Counted from the stretch's first letter, positions 47,985 to 58,640 are shown. The stretch: 64,000 nt of DNA from Vibrio breoganii (GCF_001677275.1 NZ_CP016177.1:1054001-1118000), one strand, 5' to 3'. Made by a program: numbers and translations. Notes: generated from the sequence alone by a model not told the origin.

Positions 47985-48532
47985 TATTGATGTTGCTCCC
48001 TAAAGGTTATCTGTTTTTCTATCTTGATAATGGCGTCTTTGCAACGTTGCAGGCGCTGCTCTGCGGTGATCAAGGCTTTTTGAGCTTGGCCTTGATTAAA
48101 ACCCACCGCGGTGTCTAATGCGCGCTGTCTATCTATCACCATCTCCATGAGCTGGCGCTCCCACTCTTTGTGTTTAGCAAGGTCTTGATAGATGGCGTTG
48201 ATAGGCTTGCGGTAATAGCTCTTGTGCTTAGGCTCATCTTTACGAAAGTAAGCGGTGGAGAGCTCGCGCGTTATGGCGCTTATTTGTGCTAGCAATCGTT
48301 CGGATAAATACTCGGCACGCTCAGTTGTGAGTAGCCCGTGCTGTTTTTCACGGCTTATTGCTTCATAGGTGTTAGTGGCTTCTTTTACGCAAGGCAGCAA
48401 CACCTTGGCACGGCAGTTAAATAAACTGCTATCAAACAAGGGCAGGTGATGTTCGCCACGCTGCTTGTCCAGCTGTTCTGCGCTGTACGCCATTTGCGAT
48501 AGTTTTTCTTTTAGTTGTGCGAATTGACTCAT
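47984..48532 (-). CDS. priC: Primosomal replication protein PriC
   Basis: Restarts stalled replication forks by loading DnaB through the PriA-independent route. The 182-residue, all-helical, basic protein matches PriC (LKEKLSQMAYSAEQLDKQRGEHHLPLFDSSLF near the start; EHERQ-like KEWERQLMEMVIDRQ later). The ATG at 48532 is preferred over the TTG immediately upstream since AAGGG lies 7 nt away. Adjacent to ybaM as in E. coli. Confidence 0.9.
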   Translation of the reverse strand: MSQFAQLKEKLSQMAYSAEQLDKQRGEHHLPLFDSSLFNCRAKVLLPCVKEATNTYEAISREKQHGLLTTERAEYLSERLLAQISAITRELSTAYFRKDEPKHKSYYRKPINAIYQDLAKHKEWERQLMEMVIDRQRALDTAVGFNQGQAQKALITAEQRLQRCKDAIIKIEKQITFREQHQ

Positions 48533-48541
48533 CAAGATCCC

Positions 48542-49321
48542 TTACAGAGTGACGAACCAAGCGTCATAAGCAAGCTTAGCAGCTAGGATAGTCACCACAG
48601 TGACAAATACAGGGCGGATAAACTTAGCGCCAAATCGAATGGCCGAGTGTGCTCCAAAATACGCACCAAGCATTAGACAGAAGCCCATCGTCAGACCTAA
48701 TAGCCAATCGATATGTCCCAATATGGCAAAGGTAATCAATGAGGTGAAATTACTGGTGAAGTTCATTGCTTTCGCAAGGCCAGATGCTAGCAATATATTC
48801 AGGCGATAGAGTGCCATGCTACTGACGGTCCAAAACGCGCCGGTTCCAGGTCCTGCCACGCCATCATAAAAACCCAGACTAAAGCCCTGCGTCACTTGCG
48901 TGATGTTGTGCTTTCTACCCGGCTCAGGCATTAGGTTTTTATTCGCATCGGGGGTTTTATGGATGATGGTATAAAGAGCTGCCGCCAAAATAACGAGAGG
49001 GAGCACCTTTTCTAACCACTCGGTAGAAATAGAATCTACAAACAAGGTGCCACACGTTGCGCCAATGAGAGTGGCAATGAAGGTAGGCAGCCATAATCTA
49101 GGCTTAAACAGCTTTTTCTTGTAATAGGTAAAGGCCGCTGTTGAAGAGGCAAACGAGGCAGCTAACTTATTGGTACCCAAAGCGATATGTGGAGGTAAGC
49201 CAATAGAAAGCAAAGCTGGGACAGTAAGCATCCCACCGCCGCCAGCGACCGCATCAATAAAGCCTGCTATAAAGGCAACAATGGCCAATATGAGCAGCAT
49301 ACTTGGTTCTATGTATTCCAT
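48542..49321 (-). CDS. TauE/SafE (TSUP) family membrane transporter
   Basis: A 259-residue protein with about eight membrane helices and the two TSUP repeats (AFIAGFIDAVAGGGGMLTVPALLSIGLPPHIALGTNKLAASF and GFYDGVAGPGTGAFWTV). E. coli YfcA is the closest type. These proteins are proposed exporters of sulfite or other organosulfur anions; the substrate is not known here. It sits 17 bp after dinG and 9 bp before priC. Confidence 0.88.
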   Translation of the reverse strand: MEYIEPSMLLILAIVAFIAGFIDAVAGGGGMLTVPALLSIGLPPHIALGTNKLAASFASSTAAFTYYKKKLFKPRLWLPTFIATLIGATCGTLFVDSISTEWLEKVLPLVILAAALYTIIHKTPDANKNLMPEPGRKHNITQVTQGFSLGFYDGVAGPGTGAFWTVSSMALYRLNILLASGLAKAMNFTSNFTSLITFAILGHIDWLLGLTMGFCLMLGAYFGAHSAIRFGAKFIRPVFVTVVTILAAKLAYDAWFVTL

Positions 49322-49338
49322 TGAGTAATGAATCAGTC

Positions 49339-51408
49339 CTAATCGATGCGACGTTTAAAGGGTGGTAAAGAGTCTAGTAATGCCTTGCCGTAACGTTTGG
49401 TTACGATACGGCGGTCGAAGATAATAACTCTACCAGAATCTTGCTCCTTGCGCAGTAATCTCCCTACAGATTGGATCAGCTTTTTACTGGCCTCCGGCAC
49501 CGCAATTTGCATGAACGGATTGCCGCCACGGCTTTCTATATACTCGGCGTGGGCTTCTTCTACAGGCGAAGTGGGAACCGCAAATGGGATCTTGGTAATG
49601 ACCAGGTTCTCTAATAGCTCTCCAGGTAAATCAAGACCCTCAGAAAAGCTGCCGGTACCAAACAAGATGCTGGTTTTTCCTTTTTTTACTGCGGCTTTAT
49701 GATTTTTTATGATTTCAATTCGAGAACTGTCGCCTTGAACCTGCAACTGCCAACCCTTTTTGGTGAGTTCTTTTTGCATTGCATCCGCAACTTGGTTCAT
49801 TTGCCAGTAAGAGGCAAATAACACGAGATTGGCCTTATCAGGCACTAACCAATTAATCAGCTCTTCACTGAGGTATTCGGTAAACTGTGGCGCTTGAGGC
49901 TCATACTTTGCTTTAGGCACAATCAATTCGGCATTGTTCTGATAGTCGAAGGGCGAGGCGAGGGCTAAAAACTGCGTTCCTTCCTCTTTATCGTAGCTAA
50001 CACCACTTTGCTGGCAGAAAAACTGGAACGAATTGAGTGCTCTTAGTGTGGCTGAGGTTAATACCGCGCCAACACACTTGCTCCAAAGCTTCTGATCAAG
50101 AGACCAGCCCACCTCCAAAGGTGAAACACTGACGATGAAATCCAGCTCTCGCTCGGGGTTAGTTTCGATCCAGCGAGCCAGTGGAGCGCCTTTGTCACGT
50201 GACGGCTCAGCCATTAACTGCCAAACCTTGGCGAGGTTTTCTAGACGTTGCAAAAAGAAGCCTGCTTCGGCAAGCGCTGGCTCGGCTAAGCGAGGGGATA
50301 CCTCACCGTCTTTAACGCGTTCACTAATAAGGTCGGTGATCTTAGCCAGAGCTTGTGCGGCCTTATTACAGACGGTTTTTAGCTCTTTACTTTGCTCTAC
50401 TAGCCAATGGGGCAGTTCACCATGCTCAAATCTCAATCGATTTTCTTTAAAACCGGCCGGGTCTAGCTGACGCGCAACGTTGTTTAGGCTGGGAATGATC
50501 TCACCGATAGAGTTTTGCAGCTCAGTAAGAAAGCGATCGACTCTTTTGGCATCACCGAGAGAAGATATCTTGCTGCTGCTTTTGTTTAGGGTTTCTAGCC
50601 ATGCCGCCGCGCCTTTTAAGCTAGCGGAAGCGGAGGAGTGATCTCTGGCAACCTTAGGGAGATGGTGCGCCTCGTCGAATACATAGATGGTATTTTCCGG
50701 CTCGGAAAGAATTACGCCGCCACCCAAGTCTAAGTCGGCCATAACCAAACTATGGTTGGCAATAACCACATCGGCTTTATCGAGCTCAGAGCGTGCTTTC
50801 TGAAAAGGGCAATCCCTATGTGCTGGGAGTCCGTTATTGCAGCTGTGCTTATCACTGACAATGCTTTGCCAAACCGCATCTTTTATCGGCTTGGGCCAAG
50901 AGTCTCTATCACCATCCCATTTGTTCTCAGACAGCGCCTTGTACATTCTCTCCAACAAATCGATATCTGATTTGTTTGGCTTGGTTTCGAACATGGCTAA
51001 TTGCGTCTCATCCGCGCCGGATGCCGCCGCGAGCTTCTCAGCGCAGCAATAGCGTTGTCTGCCTTTGGCCAATATAAAAGAGAACTCGAAATCCACTAGG
51101 CGACGATAAAGGGGAAGGTCTTTATTAATCAGCTGTTCTTGCAGAGCAACGGTAGCGGTAGAGATCACCACCTTGCGGCTACTAAACTTTGCCACTGGAA
51201 TAGCGGCCATCAAATAGGCTAATGACTTACCAATGCCAGTTCCGGCTTCAGCCACTATGAGGCGATTCGACTTGTGATAATCACCACATAAGGTCTTGGT
51301 TATCTCTGCTACAAGGTAATTTTGCGCGCGACGAGGGATAAAGTTATCCAGCTGATCATGCAGGTTTTTATAGCTGTGGCGAATCGCTTCTTGGATTTTT
51401 CTATTCAT
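49339..51408 (-). CDS. dinG: ATP-dependent DNA helicase DinG
   Basis: A 5'-3' XPD-like helicase with an iron-sulfur cluster, acting on R-loops and replication-transcription conflicts. The 689-residue protein has Walker A AEAGTGIGKSLAYL, cluster-region cysteines (RYCCAEK, HSCNNG, HRDCPF), DEAH box VFDEAHHL and motif VI SVGRLLRKEQDSGRV. I found no clear LexA box upstream, unlike E. coli. Confidence 0.93.
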   Translation of the reverse strand: MNRKIQEAIRHSYKNLHDQLDNFIPRRAQNYLVAEITKTLCGDYHKSNRLIVAEAGTGIGKSLAYLMAAIPVAKFSSRKVVISTATVALQEQLINKDLPLYRRLVDFEFSFILAKGRQRYCCAEKLAAASGADETQLAMFETKPNKSDIDLLERMYKALSENKWDGDRDSWPKPIKDAVWQSIVSDKHSCNNGLPAHRDCPFQKARSELDKADVVIANHSLVMADLDLGGGVILSEPENTIYVFDEAHHLPKVARDHSSASASLKGAAAWLETLNKSSSKISSLGDAKRVDRFLTELQNSIGEIIPSLNNVARQLDPAGFKENRLRFEHGELPHWLVEQSKELKTVCNKAAQALAKITDLISERVKDGEVSPRLAEPALAEAGFFLQRLENLAKVWQLMAEPSRDKGAPLARWIETNPERELDFIVSVSPLEVGWSLDQKLWSKCVGAVLTSATLRALNSFQFFCQQSGVSYDKEEGTQFLALASPFDYQNNAELIVPKAKYEPQAPQFTEYLSEELINWLVPDKANLVLFASYWQMNQVADAMQKELTKKGWQLQVQGDSSRIEIIKNHKAAVKKGKTSILFGTGSFSEGLDLPGELLENLVITKIPFAVPTSPVEEAHAEYIESRGGNPFMQIAVPEASKKLIQSVGRLLRKEQDSGRVIIFDRRIVTKRYGKALLDSLPPFKRRID

Positions 51409-51942
51409 TTCTTTTCAAACAGTTAGATGCTTTGGCCATGATAACACACCTCTAAAGCACAAAGAGTTCCCCTCAAAATGTTATTTATCGAATATTTTTC
51501 GTGATCAATATCTCATAAATGTCATTAGGCTACCTAAGCTACTGAAACTTCTATATGAATCCATTGTCGCGCCATCTTGGTAGATAATTTTATAAGTGCT
51601 TTTAGATTTTGTTATGTCAATAAATTAAACCCTGAATGTAAAAGCAAAAGCAGTGGTTAATTCTGTAGAATTATTATTTTGCAAAATTGTTAAGTGGTGG
51701 TGAATTGGCTGTAAAAACTGTGAGCTATGTATTTGCACTGCTTTAAATAGTTGTTTTTTAAGGTTTTTTATATTTTCATTTGTAATTTTTAGGGTGTTTG
51801 ACACTGCTTTAGAAAAATTGCAATGTATCACCAACTTCAGGAGAACGTAGATGTAGAAGCATTTTCGCCTGATGATTATAAAAATAAAATTATTTCAAGA
51901 GCCGCATAGGGTTCGAGTTAAAAGAAAAGGACGTAAATTAAC
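51409..51942. other. Divergent region between dinG and the porin
   Basis: A 534-bp AT-rich gap. A CRP-like sequence CGTGATCAATATCTCA (51500-51515, 8 of 10) and a -35-like TTGACA (51798-51803) lie here, the latter implying a porin leader of more than 100 nt. The 69-codon frame at 51625-51834 is not convincing. AAAGGA precedes the porin start. Confidence 0.5.
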
Positions 51943-52968
51943 ATGAAAAAGACACTATTAGCGCTAGCAGTAGCATCTGTAGCTGCAACTTCTGTAAACG
52001 CAGCAGAAATCTACAAGTCAGACGACGGTTCAGTAGACTTTTACGGTCAACTACGTCAAGAACTTAAATTTCTAGACGGTAACGACCACGACGCAACATT
52101 GAGCTCTGGTTCTTCTCGTACAGGTGTTAAGGGTCAATACGCAATCACAGATAGCGTAGATGTAGTAGGCCTTGTTGAGCTAGGCATTCGCGACAACACT
52201 GACGTTAACGTACGTCAGCACTATGTTGGTTTCGCTGGTGACTTCGGTACAATCAAATTTGGTAAGCAGTGGACTACTTCGGATGACGTGTACGGCGCTG
52301 ATTACTCTTACTTCTTCGGTGGTTCAGCACTACGTTACTCAACTCTTAACGGTGCTCAACACGAATCTCAAATCAAATACAACATCGACTTCGATAGCTT
52401 CTGGGTTAAAGCAGGTTGGGGTCTAAACGATTCTGATTCTGAAAACGATCTATACGAACTATTCGTTGGTGGTAATGTTGGTGACCTAGCTCTACACGCA
52501 GGTGCTGGTTATACTGGTGAGACAGCAGGTACTGCTACTAACGGTTTTGAGCTAGAAAACACTTACGCTGAATTTACTGCAGAGTACGGTCTTGGTGATC
52601 ACCTAATTGGTTTCACTTACTACTGGGCTGAACTAGCAAATCAAAATGGTTCAGAGAAAATTGACGAAAGTGGTATCTCTCTAGCTGGTATCTTCCAAAT
52701 GATGGAAAAAACTGCACTTTACGCTGGTTACGAATACACAATGCAAGATGCAAGTGGCTTCGTTGGTGACAATGGTGATGAAGACGGCACGCTTATCTAC
52801 GTTGGTGTAGAGCACAAGTTTAACTCTTGGGCACGTGTATACGGTGAATACGGCTACGGTGACGGTACTACTCTAGGTTACAACAACCAAGGTTCTGATT
52901 CTCAAGTAGCTCCAACAATGGCAGACGGCGAAAGCAACTTCGCAGTTGGTGCACGTTTCTACTGGTAA
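51943..52968 (+). CDS. General porin (OmpT/OmpU type)
   Basis: A 341-residue trimeric-type porin: signal peptide MKKTLLALAVASVAATSVNA, then EIYKSDDGSVDFYGQLRQELKF, the Gram-negative porin start, with TIKFGKQWTTSDDVYG and a C-terminal FAVGARFYW. It ends in Trp rather than the more common Phe. Codon use is strongly biased, as for an abundant protein. Next to dinG in the position I recall for V. cholerae OmpT, but identity with OmpT is not proven. Confidence 0.85.
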   Translation: MKKTLLALAVASVAATSVNAAEIYKSDDGSVDFYGQLRQELKFLDGNDHDATLSSGSSRTGVKGQYAITDSVDVVGLVELGIRDNTDVNVRQHYVGFAGDFGTIKFGKQWTTSDDVYGADYSYFFGGSALRYSTLNGAQHESQIKYNIDFDSFWVKAGWGLNDSDSENDLYELFVGGNVGDLALHAGAGYTGETAGTATNGFELENTYAEFTAEYGLGDHLIGFTYYWAELANQNGSEKIDESGISLAGIFQMMEKTALYAGYEYTMQDASGFVGDNGDEDGTLIYVGVEHKFNSWARVYGEYGYGDGTTLGYNNQGSDSQVAPTMADGESNFAVGARFYW

Positions 52969-53288
52969 TCACTAGTAAAACATAAGTACTTCAATGCCCA
53001 GCCTCAGTGCTGGGCATTTTTATTTTCAAAGCCACTAAATTTCCATATAAAAGCATTTTTATCTTTTTTTATCTCCGCGTTAACTCCCATTAAGACAATG
53101 GCTTGCGATTCGATGCACTGCTCGAGAACATTAAACCCAATGCCTATATTGAGCTTGCTGACCAATGCCGCGAAGCACTAGCGCAATCGTTTGTTTTTTA
53201 TGTTAAAATCGCCTAGAAATGACGCGAGTCAAATCTATCAAAAACAGAAGCTGTCAACAGCTCTAATGAAAAACAGGATTTCCCCAAA
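52969..53288 (+). other. Gap between porin and glgA, with a possible gene remnant
   Basis: A 320-bp gap. It contains the porin terminator and, at 53094-53216, a 40-codon open stretch without a start that reads like protein (ENIKPNAYIELADQCREALA). Such a fragment could be the decayed 3' end of a gene. I cannot name it. Confidence 0.4.
52993..53024 (+). terminator. Rho-independent terminator after the porin
   Basis: Stem AATGCCCAGC / GCTGGGCATT with loop CTCAGT and a T-rich tail. Confidence 0.88.
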
Positions 53289-54737
53289 ATGTCACAATTA
53301 AAAGTTTGGTTTACAGTTTCCGAAGCTGAAGGACTAGTAAAAAGCGGAGGCTTGGCTGACGTTGGTAAGGCGCTGCCTAAAGCACTACAAAACCTTGGCA
53401 CTAACATTGCGATTGCAATCCCTGGCTATACAAAGTTACCTAACTTTGAACAGAGCCCAGTTGTGCTTTCTACTACGCTAGAGCACTTTCCACATACTCC
53501 GTATCAAGTTCGGAAGTTAGAGCTTGATGGCGTACCAGTATACGCATTTGAGTGTGCACAGTATTTCGACCGTCCAGAGCTTTATGCTGAGCGTAACCAA
53601 GCGTATGCGGACAACGGTGAGCGTTTCGCGTTCTTTGCTGCAGCAAGCCTAGACGCACTGCCGAAGCTTAACTTCAAGCCTGACGTGGTTCACGCGAATG
53701 ATTGGCACACTGGCTTAGTGCCTTTCTTATTGAAGACACGCTTTGCGAACAACGATTTCTATAAAGGCATCAAGAGCGCACTGACTATTCACAACGCATT
53801 GTTTAAGGGCATTTACCCATACAATGAAGTGAGCATCATCCCAGAACTAAAGCAAGTTGAAGCAAGCACGGTGAACTACGGTCACGATTGTATCAGCATG
53901 CTACGTGCAGGTATCCAATACGCTGACAAGCTAAATGCCGTGAGCCCGAACTACGCAGAAGAACTGAAGACCCCACTAGGTTCTCATGGTTTAGTGAATG
54001 ACTTCGTCTCTCGCTCTGCCGATTTTTCTGGCATCGTTAATGGCTGTGATTACAGCGAATGGGATCCAGCAACAGATAAGTACCTAGTGAAGAAGTTCAA
54101 GCCAACTAAGGCGAGCTTTAAAGCCGGTAAATCTGCCAACAAAACAGCGCTTCAACAGGAGTTCAATCTTCCTGTGGCTAAGCTACCTATGTTCGGCATG
54201 GTGTGTCGTTTGACTCATCAAAAAGGTTTCCACTACATTCTTCCTATCCTAGATCGCTTCTTGAAGAACGATGTACAACTAGTGATCATCGGTACTGGCG
54301 ATCCTGATATTGCCGCGCAGCTGCGTGAAGTATCAGAGCAGTACGGCGACAAGTTTGCTTTTGTAGAAGCATATGACAACCGTCTAGCTCACCTTGTGGA
54401 AGCAGGCTCAGATTTCTTCCTAATGCCTTCAGAATTTGAAGCATGTGGCTTGAACCAGCTTTACTCTATGGCTTACGGCACACTGCCAATCGTTCGCGAT
54501 GTAGGTGGCCTGAAGGATACCGTGAATGATTACGATACCGAGCCAAGCGTTGGTACCGGCTTCTCATTCCACGACCCAATCCCAGACGAGCTATTGGTTT
54601 GTATGCAACGCGCACTGATCCTATACCTTCAACAACCAACAGAGTTCGCTGAAGTGCAACTACGCGCCATGAAGCAAGACTTCGGCTGGGACGTAGCGGC
54701 AGAGAAATACCTAGAGATGTTTAGAAGCTCTTTGTAG
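53289..54737 (+). CDS. glgA: Glycogen synthase
   Basis: Transfers glucose from ADP-glucose to growing alpha-1,4-glucan. The 482-residue GT5 enzyme has the ADP-glucose-binding loop as KSGGLADV (K-T-G-G in many homologues), HANDWHTGLVPFLLKTR, the LTHQKGFHYI motif and the acid-rich FLMPSEFEACGLNQLYSMAYGTLPIVRDVGGL. It stands without glgC or glgB beside it. No good ribosome site is visible before the ATG. Three structured repeats follow. Confidence 0.95.
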   Translation: MSQLKVWFTVSEAEGLVKSGGLADVGKALPKALQNLGTNIAIAIPGYTKLPNFEQSPVVLSTTLEHFPHTPYQVRKLELDGVPVYAFECAQYFDRPELYAERNQAYADNGERFAFFAAASLDALPKLNFKPDVVHANDWHTGLVPFLLKTRFANNDFYKGIKSALTIHNALFKGIYPYNEVSIIPELKQVEASTVNYGHDCISMLRAGIQYADKLNAVSPNYAEELKTPLGSHGLVNDFVSRSADFSGIVNGCDYSEWDPATDKYLVKKFKPTKASFKAGKSANKTALQQEFNLPVAKLPMFGMVCRLTHQKGFHYILPILDRFLKNDVQLVIIGTGDPDIAAQLREVSEQYGDKFAFVEAYDNRLAHLVEAGSDFFLMPSEFEACGLNQLYSMAYGTLPIVRDVGGLKDTVNDYDTEPSVGTGFSFHDPIPDELLVCMQRALILYLQQPTEFAEVQLRAMKQDFGWDVAAEKYLEMFRSSL

Positions 54738-54773
54738 GTTAAGTAAGCGGTCCAAAGTTGAATTAGACAAATA

Positions 54774-55278
54774 CGTCATCCTAGAATTTACGAAGTAAAT
54801 ATCTAGGAACTTGGGGAGTACGAAAACCCGATTTGGGCACTCTCTAAGGTCCTGAATCGAGTTCAGGATGACATTTGTTTGCTTCCACTGTGTGCATGCT
54901 AAGAACTTGTTGGGTTGGCATTTGATGATCAATCGTGCGTATATATTTAATATAACGCACTCGTCATCCTAGAAAGTTCGGAGAACTTATCTAGGATCTT
55001 GGTGAGTGCAATAGCCAGCTATAGGCACTCTCTAAGGTCCTGAATCGAGTTCAGGATGACATTTGCCTGCTTTCACTCAGTGCATGCTAAGAGCCTGTGG
55101 GTTGGCATTTGATTATCAATTGTGCATATATATTTAATATAACGCACTCGTCATCCTAGAAAGTTCGAAGAACTTATCTAGGATCTTGGGGAGTGCAATA
55201 GCCAGCTATAGGCACTCTCTAAGGTCCTGAATCGAGTTCAGGATGACATTTGTTTGCTTCCACTGTGTGCATGATAAA
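54774..55278. repeat. Threefold tandem repeat, about 188 bp per unit, with structured 100-bp core
   Basis: Cores at 54774-54873, 54962-55061 and 55149-55248, each exactly 100 bp, begin CGTCATCCTAGA and end TTCAGGATGACA. The 87-88 bp spacers are also conserved, and a partial spacer follows copy 3. Each core can form a first stem (CCTAGA.../...TCTAGG), a middle GAGTGC / GCACTC stem, and a last stem TCCTGAA / TTCAGGA. Spacers contain GTGCGT / ACGCAC around an AT-rich middle. Confidence 0.95.
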
Positions 55279-55284
55279 GCCCAC

Positions 55285-55318
55285 AAAAAAAGCCTGAATC
55301 TTTCGATTCAGGCTTTTT
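55285..55318. terminator. Bidirectional terminator between glgA and purB
   Basis: Stem AGCCTGAATC / GATTCAGGCT with loop TTTC, seven A before and five T after. Confidence 0.9.
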
Positions 55319-55326
55319 ACTATCTT

Positions 55327-55357
55327 CTAGTAGCTAGTAGCTAGTAGCTAGTAGCTA
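55327..55357. repeat. Heptanucleotide array next to purB
   Basis: About four units of TAGTAGC (period 7) ending 5 bp before the purB stop codon. Confidence 0.85.
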
Positions 55358-55362
55358 ATAAC

Positions 55363-56772
<1,410 letters not shown>

Positions 56773-56807
56773 TTATACCAGTAACAAGGGCAATTGTCAC
56801 TAGTGTT

Positions 56808-56823
56808 GCGCAAACGATTGCGT
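56808..56823 (-). promoter_or_regulatory. Predicted PurR operator upstream of purB
   Basis: GCGCAAACGATTGCGT matches ACGCAAACGTTTGCGT at 14 of 16 positions, 75-90 bp before the purB start and within the hflD-purB gap. Purine-dependent repression is expected. Confidence 0.8.
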
Positions 56824-56874
56824 TAATTTTCTGTGCGCAAAAAAATTAGCTCGCGACAATGCGCGAGCCAATGT

Positions 56875-57492
56875 TTAAATTCGAGCTAAAAGTATCTCAG
56901 CCTGCTCAATCATTTTCTTGCGGCCAAAGATTAGGTGGCGACGCTTGCCACCCACCTGACGCCACAGTACGGCACTACGAATGCCAGACAGGAGTAGGGC
57001 ACGTACCTTGCTTTGTACCGAGGTTTGCTGAAGCATTGCTGGGTTGCCAGTGACTTGAATACGCGGGCCTATAGGGCTGACCACATCAAGATAGACACTC
57101 GCGAGGTTGTTGATCATTTGTTCTTCAAACAGATCAAAGTGCTCAGTTTGGCGCTCAATTTGTTGAATGCGATCGCCCAGTTGCGCCATAGAGTCACGGC
57201 GCTGGCTTAGCTTGCGCTCCAGTGCCATCAAGCTTATCACGTAGCGAGTCAACTCATTGCCTGTCGCCGAGCTATCAATGCCACGTGCTAGACACTCAAG
57301 ACCCACCTTTAGATCGCGCTCATTGCCAAAGACGCTGACCGTGTCCGCAGGGTTGGTATTGATAATTGCAGCAACTGAGGTTTCAAACGCGGCAGAATTA
57401 CAATGTCCGTCTTTTGCCACTTGTTGAACTAAAGCGACAGCCTGGCAAATGCCAGCAAAAGCGATGGTACGGTCATAATTGGTATTTGCCAC
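56875..57492 (-). CDS. hflD: Lysogenization regulator HflD homologue
   Basis: A 205-residue, mostly helical protein matching E. coli HflD ([76 protein letters not shown]). In E. coli it interacts with phage lambda CII; its role in cells is unclear. The GTG at 57492 is the start: AAGGAG lies 7 nt before it and the homologue begins there, although the frame stays open to 57552. Middle gene of mnmA-hflD-purB. Confidence 0.92.
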   Translation of the reverse strand: MANTNYDRTIAFAGICQAVALVQQVAKDGHCNSAAFETSVAAIINTNPADTVSVFGNERDLKVGLECLARGIDSSATGNELTRYVISLMALERKLSQRRDSMAQLGDRIQQIERQTEHFDLFEEQMINNLASVYLDVVSPIGPRIQVTGNPAMLQQTSVQSKVRALLLSGIRSAVLWRQVGGKRRHLIFGRKKMIEQAEILLARI

Positions 57493-57509
57493 GTAAGAAC
57501 TCCTTTGTC

Positions 57510-58640
57510 TTAAGCTTTGATTCGTTTTTCGATAATTCCGCCACCCAAGCATACATCGTCTTTATAGAAGACCGCAGATTGACCAGGGGTAACGGCTACT
57601 TGTGGTTCGTCGAAGATCACTTTGATGTTCTCGTCGTCCACAGGAATAATGGTACATGGAATATCGGTTTGGCGATATCTCGTTTTCACAGTGCAAGTCA
57701 TTGGCTCACGAATAGGGTTGCGTTCGACCCAATGTAACTGAGAGGCAATTAGGCCTTCAGACTTAAGCAATGGATGATCCGCACCTTGAACCGCAATCAA
57801 TACGTTGCGCTTCAGGTCTTTCTCAGCAACGTACCATGGGTCTTCGTTACCACCGCCGCCTTTTTGGCCACCAATGTGTAGACCTTTGCGTTGACCTAGG
57901 GTGTGGTACATCAAACCCATGTGTTCGCCAATCTCTTGACCTTCAGGGGTTTCAATTTTACCCGGCTGTGCTGGCAAATAGCGAGAAAGAAAATCTGTAA
58001 ACTTGCGCTCACCGATAAAACAGATGCCAGTTGAGTCTTTTTTCTTCGCTGTGATCAGACCTTGCTCTTCAGCAATGCGGCGAACTTCTGGTTTCTCGAT
58101 GTCGCCCACAGGGAATAAGCTACGGCCAACTTGTTCATGGCTTAACGTGTACAAGAAGTAGCTTTGATCTTTGTTGCCATCTAGGCCGCGAAGCATGCGT
58201 GGCTTTTCGCCTGCCGCAATTTCTTCTGCGCTAGGGAAGGTACGACGCACGTAGTGACCCATTGCAATGTAATCAGCGTCCAGAACTTCGTCAGCAAATT
58301 CCAAGAAGGCTTTGAATTTGATTTCTTTGTTACAAAGGATATCTGGGTTTGGCGTACGACCTGCTTTGTACTCCTGAAGGAAGTACTCAAACACGTTGTC
58401 CCAATATTCTGCAGCAAAGTTTATCGTGTGCAAATGAATGCCCAGCTTGTCGCAGACCGCTTGCGCATCGGCAAGGTCTTCTGCTGCTGTACAATACTCT
58501 TCGTTGTCGTCTTCTTCCCAGTTCTTCATAAACAGGCCTTCAACTTGATAGCCTTGCTGTTGAAGCAGGTACGCAGAGACAGAGGAATCAACCCCACCGG
58601 ACATGCCGACGATGACTTTCTTTTGGCTGTTGTCAGACAT
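57510..58640 (-). CDS. mnmA: tRNA-specific 2-thiouridylase MnmA
   Basis: Adds sulfur to the wobble uridine of tRNA-Lys, -Glu and -Gln. The 376-residue protein has the PP-loop [15 protein letters not shown], the two catalytic cysteines in [13 protein letters not shown] and [12 protein letters not shown], and the conserved [13 protein letters not shown]. First gene of the mnmA-hflD-purB operon; 17 bp separate it from hflD. Confidence 0.96.
   Translation of the reverse strand: MSDNSQKKVIVGMSGGVDSSVSAYLLQQQGYQVEGLFMKNWEEDDNEEYCTAAEDLADAQAVCDKLGIHLHTINFAAEYWDNVFEYFLQEYKAGRTPNPDILCNKEIKFKAFLEFADEVLDADYIAMGHYVRRTFPSAEEIAAGEKPRMLRGLDGNKDQSYFLYTLSHEQVGRSLFPVGDIEKPEVRRIAEEQGLITAKKKDSTGICFIGERKFTDFLSRYLPAQPGKIETPEGQEIGEHMGLMYHTLGQRKGLHIGGQKGGGGNEDPWYVAEKDLKRNVLIAVQGADHPLLKSEGLIASQLHWVERNPIREPMTCTVKTRYRQTDIPCTIIPVDDENIKVIFDEPQVAVTPGQSAVFYKDDVCLGGGIIEKRIKA

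Larger units (their letters stand above)
54738..55362. other. Repeat-filled region between glgA and purB
   Basis: A 625-bp gap between convergent genes. It holds three tandem copies of a 188-bp unit (54774-55278), a bidirectional terminator (55285-55318) and a heptanucleotide array (55327-55357). No gene is supported. Confidence 0.85.

Noticed and set aside
51409..51480. LexA box controlling dinG
   Set aside because: No CTGT-N8-ACAG sequence was found in the upstream region, although E. coli dinG has one.
54774..55278. CRISPR array
   Set aside because: Repeats are 100 bp, spacers are nearly identical to each other, and no cas genes are present.
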